Below are positions 1-5,988 of a stretch of DNA of 9,496 nucleotides, one piece after another. Under the pieces are notes generated by a model. That model was given only the letters and a program-made list of their open reading frames with translations, had not been told where the DNA came from and searched no databases. The first letter of the stretch is position 1. Each line of letters begins with the position of its first letter. Source of the DNA: an uncultured Oscillospiraceae bacterium (GTDB lineage: Bacteria; Bacillota; Clostridia; Oscillospirales; Acutalibacteraceae); contig USDZ01000058.1 of the NCBI GenBank assembly GCA_900553525.1, positions 1-9,496 of the forward strand. The letters are read 5' to 3'. The position numbers and the translations under genes were made by a program.

Positions 1-1270
1 CGACGGCTTCTGTTGCCCTGGCCCGTACTTGTTCGATATCCAACGTCAGGAACTCGCCGTTCCGATAAAGCACCCGGCCGTCCACCATCGTCATACGCAC
101 CGCGCCGCCATTCGCGGCGTACACCAGATTGGAAACGGCGGAATGACAAGGCGTCATATAAGGCGTCTGCATATCCACCATCACCAAATCCGCCTGATAT
201 CCGGGAAGGATGTCCCCCACCGTCTCCCGTCCCTGGGACAGGGCACCCGCGCGGGTAGCCATATACAGGGTTCGAGCCGCCGGCAGCGCCAGGGGATCCT
301 GGTCCACCCCCTTGGCCAATAGGGAGGCGGTCCGCATTTCCTCAAACATATCCAGCGCGTTGTTGCTGGCAGCCGAGTCCGTACCGATCGCGACGGAGAG
401 TCCCATGCCGTCCCATTTTTTTACCTGGGCGATACCGCTGCCCAATTTCAGATTGCTCTTGGCACAATGGGCAATCGTGGCGTCCCCGGCATGGGCGATC
501 AACTCCATGTCGGGATCGGTCAGCCAGACGCCATGCGCCAGAGTGACCGGATTTTCGAGCACGCCGGTGTCTTTGAGCAGCTGCGCGGGGGTCACGCCGT
601 GGCGTTCCACGCACTCGAGTTGTTCCTTGCGGGTCTCGGAAAGATGCACCTGCATCCGCGCGCCGGTCTCCGCCGCCAGCGCCGCGGCGTCGTACAGAAT
701 ATCGGGCCGGGTGGTGTATTCGGAATGCGGTGCCACATCGATGCGGATACGGCCGCCGCCCGCACCCTGCATGGACGACAGCAGATCCCGGATCTCGCTA
801 TAGGCGGGCAGATCGCGGAAGGACTTTGTCGGGTCGAAGCAGCTGATCCCCCGGCCGATATTGGCCTTGATCCCGCAGGACAAGGCAGCCTCCGCGATCC
901 GGTCGCAGAAATAATACATGTCCGAAAAGGAGGTTGTCCCGGAGGCGATCATCTCCGCCATTCCCAGTAAACTGCCCCAGTAGACATCATCCCCCGTCAG
1001 TTTATCCTCAAAGGGGAAAATCCGTTTCGTCAACCAGGTATCCAGGGGCAGATCGTCTCCATAGCCCCGCATCAAGGTCATCGCGACATGGGTATGGGCA
1101 TTGACCAATCCCGGCATGAGCAGACAGCCCGAACCATCCACCCGCTCTTCCTCAGGCAGCAAGGGCTCATCCGGTCCCACATAGGTGATCCGGGACTCCT
1201 GTACCACCACAGTCTGATGGGGCAGGATCGTGCCGTCGGCCCTCACCACCGTAATATCGTCAAACCACAT
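1..1270 (-). CDS. mtaD: MTA/SAH deaminase-family amidohydrolase (3' end cut by window edge)
   Basis: This is a cytosolic metal-dependent deaminase of the amidohydrolase superfamily. The family converts S-methyl-5'-thioadenosine (MTA), S-adenosylhomocysteine and, in some members, 5'-deoxyadenosine to the matching inosines, releasing ammonia. I read 423 codons without a stop. The usual length is about 430-440, so only the extreme C-terminus should be missing. Visible motifs are PGLVNAHTH with metal ligands His59 and His61, followed by the family-typical MRGYGDDLPLDTWL; PHSEY with His182; HLSE with His209 and Glu212; AHGVWL with His246; AHCAKSN with His268; and GTDSAASNN with the catalytic/metal Asp298. 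The ATG start is fixed by AAAGGAGG 8 bases upstream. The gene lies 16 bases after punA and is surely co-transcribed with it, which suggests a two-step salvage of 5'-modified adenosines. Exact substrate choice cannot be read from sequence; other ATZ/TRZ-type hydrolases look similar, but the GYGDDLPLDTWL segment favours this family. Confidence 0.9.
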   Translation of the reverse strand, partial: MWFDDITVVRADGTILPHQTVVVQESRITYVGPDEPLLPEEERVDGSGCLLMPGLVNAHTHVAMTLMRGYGDDLPLDTWLTKRIFPFEDKLTGDDVYWGSLLGMAEMIASGTTSFSDMYYFCDRIAEAALSCGIKANIGRGISCFDPTKSFRDLPAYSEIRDLLSSMQGAGGGRIRIDVAPHSEYTTRPDILYDAAALAAETGARMQVHLSETRKEQLECVERHGVTPAQLLKDTGVLENPVTLAHGVWLTDPDMELIAHAGDATIAHCAKSNLKLGSGIAQVKKWDGMGLSVAIGTDSAASNNALDMFEEMRTASLLAKGVDQDPLALPAARTLYMATRAGALSQGRETVGDILPGYQADLVMVDMQTPYMTPCHSAVSNLVYAANGGAVRMTMVDGRVLYRNGEFLTLDIEQVRARATEAV

Positions 1271-1278
1271 CCGCCACG

Positions 1279-1286
1279 CCTCCTTT
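1279..1286 (-). promoter_or_regulatory. Ribosome binding site of the deaminase gene
   Basis: On the minus strand this reads AAAGGAGG, a near-perfect Shine-Dalgarno sequence 8 bases before the ATG at 1270-1268. It begins directly after the punA stop codon (TAG, 1289-1287), so translation of the two genes is likely coupled. It decides the start of the deaminase. Confidence 0.85.
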
Positions 1287-2117
1287 CTAAATTACCGCGA
1301 TTATTTTCTGCACCAGCGCACGGAAAGGACCGGCCGCGGCCGCGGCATTTTGTGTCACTTCCCGATCGCTCACTTCTTCCTGCATGCCGGCAGCCAGATT
1401 GGTGATACAGGATAATCCAAGGACCTCCATCCCGCACTGACGGGCCGCAATCGCCTCCGGAACGGTGGACATCCCCACTGAGTCTCCGCCAAGCAGGCGG
1501 ATGGCGCGGATCTCTGCCGGCGTTTCAAACTGCGGACCCGCCATAAAGAAGTAGACGCCCTCGCGAAGCGGAATACCCAGTTCTCCGGCACACCGGCGGG
1601 CCCTCTCTGCCAGCGTCGGGGAATAGGTCCGGGTCATATCGAAAAATCGGTCGCCGAACCGGGGATCGATCTCGCCGCGGGCTGGACTTTCCAGGCAAAA
1701 CTGGATATGGTCGGTGATGAGCATCAGATCGCCGACCCGGAACGACGTGTTGACCCCTCCGGCGGCGTTGGTCAGCACCAGCTTCCCGACCCCCAGAAGA
1801 TGCATCACCCGCACATAGAAAGCGACCGTTTCCGTATCGTATCCTTCGTAAAAGTGGAAACGGCCCGCCAGCACAGCCACCGACCGGTCCGCCAGCCGTC
1901 CCAGTACCAACCTGCCCGCGTGGGACGTCACCGTGGAAGTGGGAAATCCGGGGATGTCTTCATAACGGAGTTCGACGGGATCCAAGACTTCTTCGGCCAA
2001 TCCCCCCAGGCCGGAACCCAGAACCAGACAAACCTCCGGCAGGGAGGCAGCGGATGCCTCCAGCCGTTCCCGAATGACCGACGCCGCTTTTTCGTACCGT
2101 TCGAATGGAATCGCCAT
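1287..2117 (-). CDS. punA: Purine nucleoside phosphorylase, trimeric (family 2) type
   Basis: This 276-residue cytosolic enzyme splits purine ribonucleosides and deoxyribonucleosides, typically inosine and guanosine, with phosphate to give the base and (deoxy)ribose-1-phosphate. Length and motifs match the trimeric, human-like family: LGSGLG (33-38, phosphate-binding Ser35), GRFHFYEGY (85-93), TNAAGG (116-121), GPQFETPAEIR (194-204, base-binding Glu198), GMSTVPE (215-221) and SCITN (236-240, Asn240). The Glu/Asn pair is the signature for 6-oxopurines. Oddity: where family members usually read S-H-E-E-V, this protein reads S-D-R-E-V (250-254), so the His that contacts the ribose 5'-OH (human His257) appears to be Asp251. 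The ATG is preceded by GGAGGG at 11 bases and AGAGG at 4 bases. A terminator-like hairpin sits immediately upstream, and the deaminase gene follows at 16 bases. The assignment is firm; the precise substrate range is open. Confidence 0.95.
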   Translation of the reverse strand: MAIPFERYEKAASVIRERLEASAASLPEVCLVLGSGLGGLAEEVLDPVELRYEDIPGFPTSTVTSHAGRLVLGRLADRSVAVLAGRFHFYEGYDTETVAFYVRVMHLLGVGKLVLTNAAGGVNTSFRVGDLMLITDHIQFCLESPARGEIDPRFGDRFFDMTRTYSPTLAERARRCAGELGIPLREGVYFFMAGPQFETPAEIRAIRLLGGDSVGMSTVPEAIAARQCGMEVLGLSCITNLAAGMQEEVSDREVTQNAAAAAGPFRALVQKIIAVI

Positions 2118-2128
2118 ACAGCCTCTAT

Positions 2129-2134
2129 CCCTCC
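2129..2134 (-). promoter_or_regulatory. Ribosome binding site of punA, abutting a terminator T-tract
   Basis: The minus strand reads GGAGGG here, 11 bases before the punA ATG. A second AGAGG (2126-2122) is only 4 bases from the start. The first site starts at the base right after the seven Ts of the upstream hairpin, leaving no room for a promoter between terminator and gene. Confidence 0.7.
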
Positions 2135-2161
2135 AAAAAAAGGGGGTTCACCCGAACCCCC
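2135..2161 (-). terminator. Intrinsic terminator (possible attenuator) between zinc-ribbon gene and punA
   Basis: Read on the minus strand: an 8-base arm GGGGGTTC (2161-2154), a 4-base loop GGGT, the perfectly complementary arm GAACCCCC (2149-2142), then seven Ts (2141-2135). The hairpin starts 7 bases after the zinc-ribbon stop codon. It has every property of a Rho-independent terminator. Because punA has no visible promoter of its own, the element is either leaky or regulated. Confidence 0.92.
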
Positions 2162-2168
2162 GTCTTGA

Positions 2169-2558
2169 TTATTTGGTTTCTTCCTCTGCCTTCGGCGGCT
2201 GCTCCAGCTTGGCGCCGCACTTTTTGCAGAAAACCGAATCATCGGTGTTGACCGTATTGCAGACCCTGCAACATACGGCGTTTTTATATTGGAGTACTTT
2301 CGCACGCAGAGCATCGAGCTTGGCGTACTGGTCATCCACCTTGGCGACGCATTCGTCCACCATGGAGGACACGTCTTCTCCCGCTTTTTTTCCATCGTAT
2401 ACCAGCCGACCGAGGCCCTCCAGGATAGAGGAAATCTCCCGCTCGGTGTCCGCCATTTCCATCTTCAGTTTGGTCACTTCGACAAAATCCGACGTTTTCT
2501 TTCCGGCCGACTCCGCGACATTCCGGGCCTTGCACAGCACATCTTCAAACGTTCCCAT
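2169..2558 (-). CDS. Small coiled-coil protein with C-terminal zinc ribbon, function unknown
   Basis: This is a 129-residue soluble protein with no signal peptide or membrane segment. Residues about 10-93 are charged and helical with a heptad-like pattern, which suggests a coiled coil or helical bundle. A four-cysteine zinc ribbon follows: C97-x2-C100 and C111-x2-C114, with FCKKCGAKL typical of the zinc-ribbon family; Cys96 is an extra cysteine beside it. The tail (119-129) is short and acidic. Similar small proteins are common in Bacillota, but I know no established role, and the neighbours (kinase, punA) do not define one. The ATG is supported by AAAGGAG 10 bases upstream. The gene has the best promoter in the window, about 30 bases before its start, and a terminator directly after its stop. 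It is therefore probably expressed well, largely as a single-gene transcript. The existence of the gene is well supported; its function is not. Confidence 0.85.
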   Translation of the reverse strand: MGTFEDVLCKARNVAESAGKKTSDFVEVTKLKMEMADTEREISSILEGLGRLVYDGKKAGEDVSSMVDECVAKVDDQYAKLDALRAKVLQYKNAVCCRVCNTVNTDDSVFCKKCGAKLEQPPKAEEETK

Positions 2559-2592
2559 CGATCTCAGGCTCCTTTCGCTCTATGATAGCTTC

Positions 2593-2621
2593 ATTATAGA
2601 CGATATATCCGCCAATTTCAA
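2593..2621 (-). promoter_or_regulatory. Sigma-A (housekeeping) promoter of the zinc-ribbon gene
   Basis: On the minus strand: -35 TTGAAA (2621-2616), a 17-base spacer, and a -10 TATAAT (2598-2593). The -10 is a perfect match, the -35 matches five of six, and the spacing is optimal. Transcription should start near 2586, giving a leader of about 28 bases that contains the ribosome binding site at 2575-2569. The surrounding AT-rich stretch stands out against the GC-rich genes. Confidence 0.9.
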
Positions 2622-2671
2622 TAAACAATGTATGAACATCAACAGCTCCAAAATCCCGCCGTCTTTTGCTT

Positions 2672-3622
2672 TTAAGAATACAGGCCCCCGCCCATAAATT
2701 CGCGCAATAGAGAATCCTGTGGAACCAGGTCGCCCGGCAGTTCCAGAAAATCCGTCAACGCCTCCATCAAATGATCGATGATTTCCCGCCCCGCACAGTC
2801 AGCCGGAACCTGGCGCAGCAGGGGGAGCAGCGCGGCGCCCAGCACGCAGGGCTCATAGGCGTGGGTGGTATCGATCACCATGTCGGCCGTATCCACATAG
2901 GGAAACATATACAGATTCTCTCCCCGCACGACCTGAGGCCACATCTGCAGGGTGTTTTGAATCGAACTGTCCCGGAACTTATAATCCCGCAGCATCCGTC
3001 GGATCAGACGAATATCCCGCCGTTTGAGCCATTTGTCGCTGCCGTTGTAGACCGGGGTGACGGTATTGATAAATACTTTAAACAGGCTGTCCCCCGACAG
3101 ATGCTCTTCAAACACCGGATTGAGCGCATGGATTCCCTCGAAAATCACCACCGATTCCGGCCCAATATGCAGGGGGCGGGTCTTGGCCGCAGGACGTCCC
3201 GCTTTAAAGTCGAACAGCGGCAGATTGGTGGAACCGCTTTCGATGATCTCCTGCATGCAGGTTTGCAGCTGGGTGAGATTGAGCGCCTCAAGCGCCTCAT
3301 AATCGAAACTGCCGTCCTCGAGCACGGGTGCTCGTTCCCGGCCCCGGTAGAAATCGTCCAGGGATACGGTATGGGCATCCACCGCCATCTCCCGCAGAGA
3401 ATCCCGCAGCAGCAGGGCGGTCGTCGTTTTCCCCGAGGAACTCGGACCGCACAGCATGATGATTCGCCGTCCGTGAAGCCCGGCGGCGAGGTGACGGGCC
3501 AGCCGCCCGACCTCTCCCGCGTATCGTGCGTCTTCCTCCTCGATGAAACGCCGTGCGTCCTCCTTCGCGCGCCGGTTGATATCCGTCAGTTGTAACTGAC
3601 GCCGTTGTGTAAATGTTTTCAT
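2672..3622 (-). CDS. Uridine-kinase-like P-loop nucleoside kinase
   Basis: This 316-residue cytosolic kinase belongs to the phosphoribulokinase/uridine kinase superfamily and presumably transfers the ATP gamma-phosphate to a nucleoside-like 5'-OH. Visible motifs are Walker A GPSSSGKTT (59-67), SLDDFYRGRE (87-96, the catalytic/substrate Asp region of uridine kinases), EDGSFDYEALEAL (102-114), LPLFDFKAGR (134-143), VVIFEGIHALNP (158-169) and an Arg-rich lid around KRRDIRLIRRMLRDYKFR. Many clostridial relatives carry an extra N-terminal TGS/threonyl-tRNA-synthetase-like half; here only about 55 residues precede the P-loop, so this is the stand-alone kinase form. The start is supported by AAAGGA (3636-3631) 8 bases before the ATG. 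The gene stands alone: a terminator closes the upstream operon, and the next gene has its own promoter 50 bases beyond its stop. The substrate is not proven; a role in nucleoside salvage is the natural guess. Confidence 0.87.
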   Translation of the reverse strand: MKTFTQRRQLQLTDINRRAKEDARRFIEEEDARYAGEVGRLARHLAAGLHGRRIIMLCGPSSSGKTTTALLLRDSLREMAVDAHTVSLDDFYRGRERAPVLEDGSFDYEALEALNLTQLQTCMQEIIESGSTNLPLFDFKAGRPAAKTRPLHIGPESVVIFEGIHALNPVFEEHLSGDSLFKVFINTVTPVYNGSDKWLKRRDIRLIRRMLRDYKFRDSSIQNTLQMWPQVVRGENLYMFPYVDTADMVIDTTHAYEPCVLGAALLPLLRQVPADCAGREIIDHLMEALTDFLELPGDLVPQDSLLREFMGGGLYS

Positions 3623-3786
3623 GGCTGTAGTCCTTTCACCGGATTCATCCGCCGGACCGGTCCACGGACAGGGCCCCCTATCCAGCTTTTCCGTTCGGCC
3701 GATATTCTATACGTATGGCAAATCTCCTCCGGATGATACCGATCAAAGATTCCTTTCTATGGTAACAGAAAATTATGAACAAAAAA
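3623..3786 (-). promoter_or_regulatory. Structured leader region upstream of the kinase gene
   Basis: These 164 bases between the hemZ terminator stem and the kinase ATG contain no convincing gene. On the minus strand they hold, in order: a weak candidate promoter (TTGTTC at 3782-3777, 17 bases, TAGAAA at 3759-3754), an orphan Shine-Dalgarno-like GGAGGAG (3730-3724) with no good start codon after it, a GC-rich hairpin (3683-3666) with arms GGATAGGG and CCCTGTCC separated by two bases (one T-G pair; a real loop would open to four), a perfect 10-base palindrome GGACCGGTCC (3663-3654), and the kinase ribosome binding site. No riboswitch class is recognised. Confidence 0.45.
3654..3663. repeat. 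Perfect 10-base palindrome GGACCGGTCC
   Basis: GGACCGGTCC equals its own reverse complement and lies about 32 bases before the kinase start, in the presumed leader. It could be an operator half or part of an RNA fold, but a 10-base palindrome in GC-rich DNA can also arise by chance. Confidence 0.35.
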
Positions 3787-3808
3787 AGCCGCCTGCACAC
3801 AGGCGGCT
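3781..3808 (-). terminator. Intrinsic terminator after hemZ
   Basis: On the minus strand: arm AGCCGCCTG (3808-3800), loop TGTG, arm CAGGCGGCT (3795-3787), then a run of seven Ts that begins with the last base of the stem and continues to 3781. The 9-bp stem has no mismatch and starts 6 bases after the hemZ stop codon. It marks the end of the recJ-rel-dtd-MBL-hemZ operon. Confidence 0.95.
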
Positions 3809-3814
3809 GTCTGG

Positions 3815-5296
3815 TCAATCCTCTCGGCATTCCGTATAACGTCCGTAAAAGGTGGCTATCCTTTCTTTCCGCCGGAGCATCTCCTCAAAACGCGCATTGT
3901 ATTCATAAGGAAATTTAAAGTTGAAAACCCGCTCAAGATATTCTCCACCCGGTTCCTTGAGCTTGGTCACCGCCCCCGCGCCGCAGGCGAGAATGGTATG
4001 GGTCTCATCCATGATATAGACATTGTAAAGCCCTTCACGGCCTGGCCGCGCCCACCCCACGTTTTCCTGATTGTCCGCCGTACGGCTCTGTCGATAGAGA
4101 TAATAGGGATGGTATCCCGCCTGGGGCAGCCGTTTGGCCGCGAACGCCACCATCTCGGCCGCTCCTCGGCCGGCGGTTGCGGTTTCCTTCTGTGTCACCA
4201 GCCGCGAAGCCCTTTTTATGGACAGCGTGTGTACCGTTACGCTTTCGGGCGCCAGTGCGAGAATTCCCTCGAGTGTCTCGGCAAATCCAGCGGGATCGTC
4301 TCGGGTCAGGCCGGCGATGAGATCGGTATTGATGTTCGTATGCCCGCACCTGCGGGCCAGGTCAAACGCATCATAAAACTGCGCGACGGTATGACGGCGT
4401 CCAATGGCGCGCAGGACATCCTCCCGGAGCGTCTGGGGATTGATGCTGATCCGGGTAGCACCTGCCGCCTTGATGGTCCTCAGCTTGTCCTCCGTCACGG
4501 TATCCGGCCGCCCTGCCTCAACCGTGTACTCCCGCAGGCAAGACAGGTCAAAATGATCCTCCACCGCCCGAAACAGCACCGAAAGCTGCGCCGCAGTCAG
4601 AGAGGTGGGGGTCCCGCCTCCAAAATAAACGGTTTCCAGCCTCAGCCCCAGGTCTTTGGCGATCTGTCCGGTCACCGCCAGTTCCTCGACAAGCCGTTCC
4701 ACATACGGTTCGATCAGCCTGCCCGCTCGCTCGACCGTATGGGAGACAAACGAACAATACGCGCAACGGGTCGGGCAAAACGGGATCGAAACATAAAGGC
4801 TGTAAGAATTCGGCCGGGACAGGGCGAGCAGCGGATCCTCATAATGTAATGTACAGCGGCAGAGATCCCGTTTTTCCGGACTGACCAGAAGACGGTCCCG
4901 TAGCTCCTGTACCGCCTTTTCTTCTCCCATTTCCCGGGTCAAACGGCGCAAAAGCTTGACCGGGCGCACGCCCGTCACCAGACCCCAGGGTGGCCGGATT
5001 CCCGTCCATTCCTCCAGCAGCCGATACAGGCAGTCGGCCAGGAGAAATTCGCATTCCGTCTCATACGCCGGATGGACGTTGTCCACTTCTGCTTCGCGGG
5101 TGCGATCGTAGTTTCCCACCGTCAAACGGCATGTCAAGAGGGTGACGGCCGCCCTCTTTTCCAGCCTGGCAAGAGCTACCGGTTCGCCCGCAGCAGCCGG
5201 TTCCTCCCCGGTTCGGACCTTTTCTTGGGGCAGAAACAGCCGGATCACATTTTCAAGTTCAAACCGGTGTTGATGCCCTTGCATGATCAGCTGCAT
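3815..5296 (-). CDS. hemZ: HemZ, radical-SAM coproporphyrinogen dehydrogenase family
   Basis: This is a 493-residue cytosolic radical-SAM protein, the full length for HemZ. The family is annotated as oxygen-independent coproporphyrinogen III oxidase/dehydrogenase, which would decarboxylate two propionates during heme synthesis; in Bacillus HemZ is a secondary enzyme and the true role in many Clostridia is uncertain. The HemZ-specific N-terminal domain spans about 1-160 and includes PWGLVTGVRPVKL (103-115). The SAM/4Fe-4S core follows: C174-x3-C178-x2-C181 then SF, without the fourth cysteine of classical HemN (as in HemW/HemZ); YFGGGTPTSL (GGGTP at 226-230); VEAGRPDT; ISINPQT and NTDLIAGL. 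The C-terminal part has NVGWARPG and CGAGAVTKL, both typical of HemZ. The ATG is supported by GGTGGAG (5310-5304) 7 bases upstream. It is the last gene of its operon, 46 bases after the MBL gene and 6 bases before a terminator. No other heme gene is nearby. Confidence 0.93.
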   Translation of the reverse strand: MQLIMQGHQHRFELENVIRLFLPQEKVRTGEEPAAAGEPVALARLEKRAAVTLLTCRLTVGNYDRTREAEVDNVHPAYETECEFLLADCLYRLLEEWTGIRPPWGLVTGVRPVKLLRRLTREMGEEKAVQELRDRLLVSPEKRDLCRCTLHYEDPLLALSRPNSYSLYVSIPFCPTRCAYCSFVSHTVERAGRLIEPYVERLVEELAVTGQIAKDLGLRLETVYFGGGTPTSLTAAQLSVLFRAVEDHFDLSCLREYTVEAGRPDTVTEDKLRTIKAAGATRISINPQTLREDVLRAIGRRHTVAQFYDAFDLARRCGHTNINTDLIAGLTRDDPAGFAETLEGILALAPESVTVHTLSIKRASRLVTQKETATAGRGAAEMVAFAAKRLPQAGYHPYYLYRQSRTADNQENVGWARPGREGLYNVYIMDETHTILACGAGAVTKLKEPGGEYLERVFNFKFPYEYNARFEEMLRRKERIATFYGRYTECRED

Positions 5297-5342
5297 AGTG
5301 AAGCTCCACCTTTGTTCAAATCAGGAGGCGTAAATCCGCCGC

Positions 5343-5954
5343 TTAGAAGTAGGGATTCTGCATCCGTTCCCGTTCGAGGGTTGTGTCCTCCCCGTGACCG
5401 GGATAGACATGGTAATTCCGCTCCAGAGAGGCCAGCATCCGGAGAGAGGCGGCCATGGCTCGGTCGTCTCCGCCTGGAAAGTCGGTGCGCCCAATCGAAC
5501 CCGCGAAAAGGGTATCTCCTGAGAAAAGGGCGTCACCGCACAAAAAACAGCAGCTACCCGGCGTATGACCGGGCGTATGCAGGACATCCAGAGTCAGATC
5601 CCCCACCGCCAATACGTCCCCATCCCCCAGCAGGCGATCGGCCTGGAACGGAACGGATTCGCTTTTTGCCAGCATCGTAAGGCTCCGGCGCGGATCCGTC
5701 AGAGCAGGCGCGTCTGTTTGATACACGCATAACAACGCTCCCGTCTGTTGACAGATCGCATTCGCCGCCAGGAAATGATCAAAATGAGCATGGGTGAGCA
5801 GGATCACCTCGACAATCAGGCCGTCTTTCTGTATATCGCCGAGGATCCGCCCGGCCTCGTCCCCGGGATCGATCACCGCGGTTCTGCCCTTCTCGTCGGA
5901 AATTAAATAGCAATTTGCCTGCATGGCTCCCACCGTTAAACACCGAATTTTCAT
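5343..5954 (-). CDS. Metallo-beta-lactamase-fold hydrolase (glyoxalase II/YcbL-like)
   Basis: This 203-residue cytosolic zinc hydrolase is related to small glyoxalase II-like enzymes, which cleave thiolesters such as S-lactoylglutathione or related compounds. The full di-metal ligand set is present (numbered from the start chosen here): THAHFDH with His55, His57, Asp59 and His60; HTPGHTPGS with His130; FSGDTLF with bridging Asp147; and YPGHGED with His187. GSIGRTDFPGG after the Asp is typical of this subgroup. Start choice: a longer reading begins with TTG at 5960-5958, but that codon touches the AGGAGG ribosome binding site with no spacing; the ATG two codons later has 6 bases of spacing and is the real start. 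The gene lies between dtd and hemZ, its usual position in Clostridia. The physiological substrate is unknown; a true beta-lactamase role is unlikely because there is no signal peptide. Confidence 0.9.
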   Translation of the reverse strand: MKIRCLTVGAMQANCYLISDEKGRTAVIDPGDEAGRILGDIQKDGLIVEVILLTHAHFDHFLAANAICQQTGALLCVYQTDAPALTDPRRSLTMLAKSESVPFQADRLLGDGDVLAVGDLTLDVLHTPGHTPGSCCFLCGDALFSGDTLFAGSIGRTDFPGGDDRAMAASLRMLASLERNYHVYPGHGEDTTLERERMQNPYF

Positions 5955-5960
5955 ACGCAA

Positions 5961-5966
5961 CCTCCT
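5961..5966 (-). promoter_or_regulatory. Ribosome binding site deciding the MBL-hydrolase start
   Basis: On the minus strand AGGAGG is followed at once by TTG CGT ATG. A start at TTG would have zero spacing, while the ATG at 5954-5952 has 6 bases, so the protein begins MKIRCLTVG. Confidence 0.88.
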
Positions 5967-5988
5967 CTGCCGGCGCCTTGCACGGGAT

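Noticed and set aside
1329..1346. CGGCCG-type repetitive stretch
   Set aside because: It encodes the alanine run near the PunA C-terminus; simple codon repetition explains it.
2771..3595. A 274-codon plus-strand open frame opposite the kinase
   Set aside because: Antisense shadow of a gene with clear P-loop kinase motifs; no ribosome binding site or domain of its own.
3704..3709. TAGAAT as a -10 element for the kinase
   Set aside because: No acceptable -35 hexamer lies 16-18 bases upstream; the sequence there is CCGGAG-like.
3998..4849. A 283-codon plus-strand open frame opposite hemZ
   Set aside because: Shadow of hemZ; the composition is typical of an antisense frame and no family is recognised.
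5297..5342. The 46-base gap between the MBL gene and hemZ as a possible regulatory site
   Set aside because: It contains only the hemZ ribosome binding site; no promoter, hairpin with T-tract or repeat is visible.
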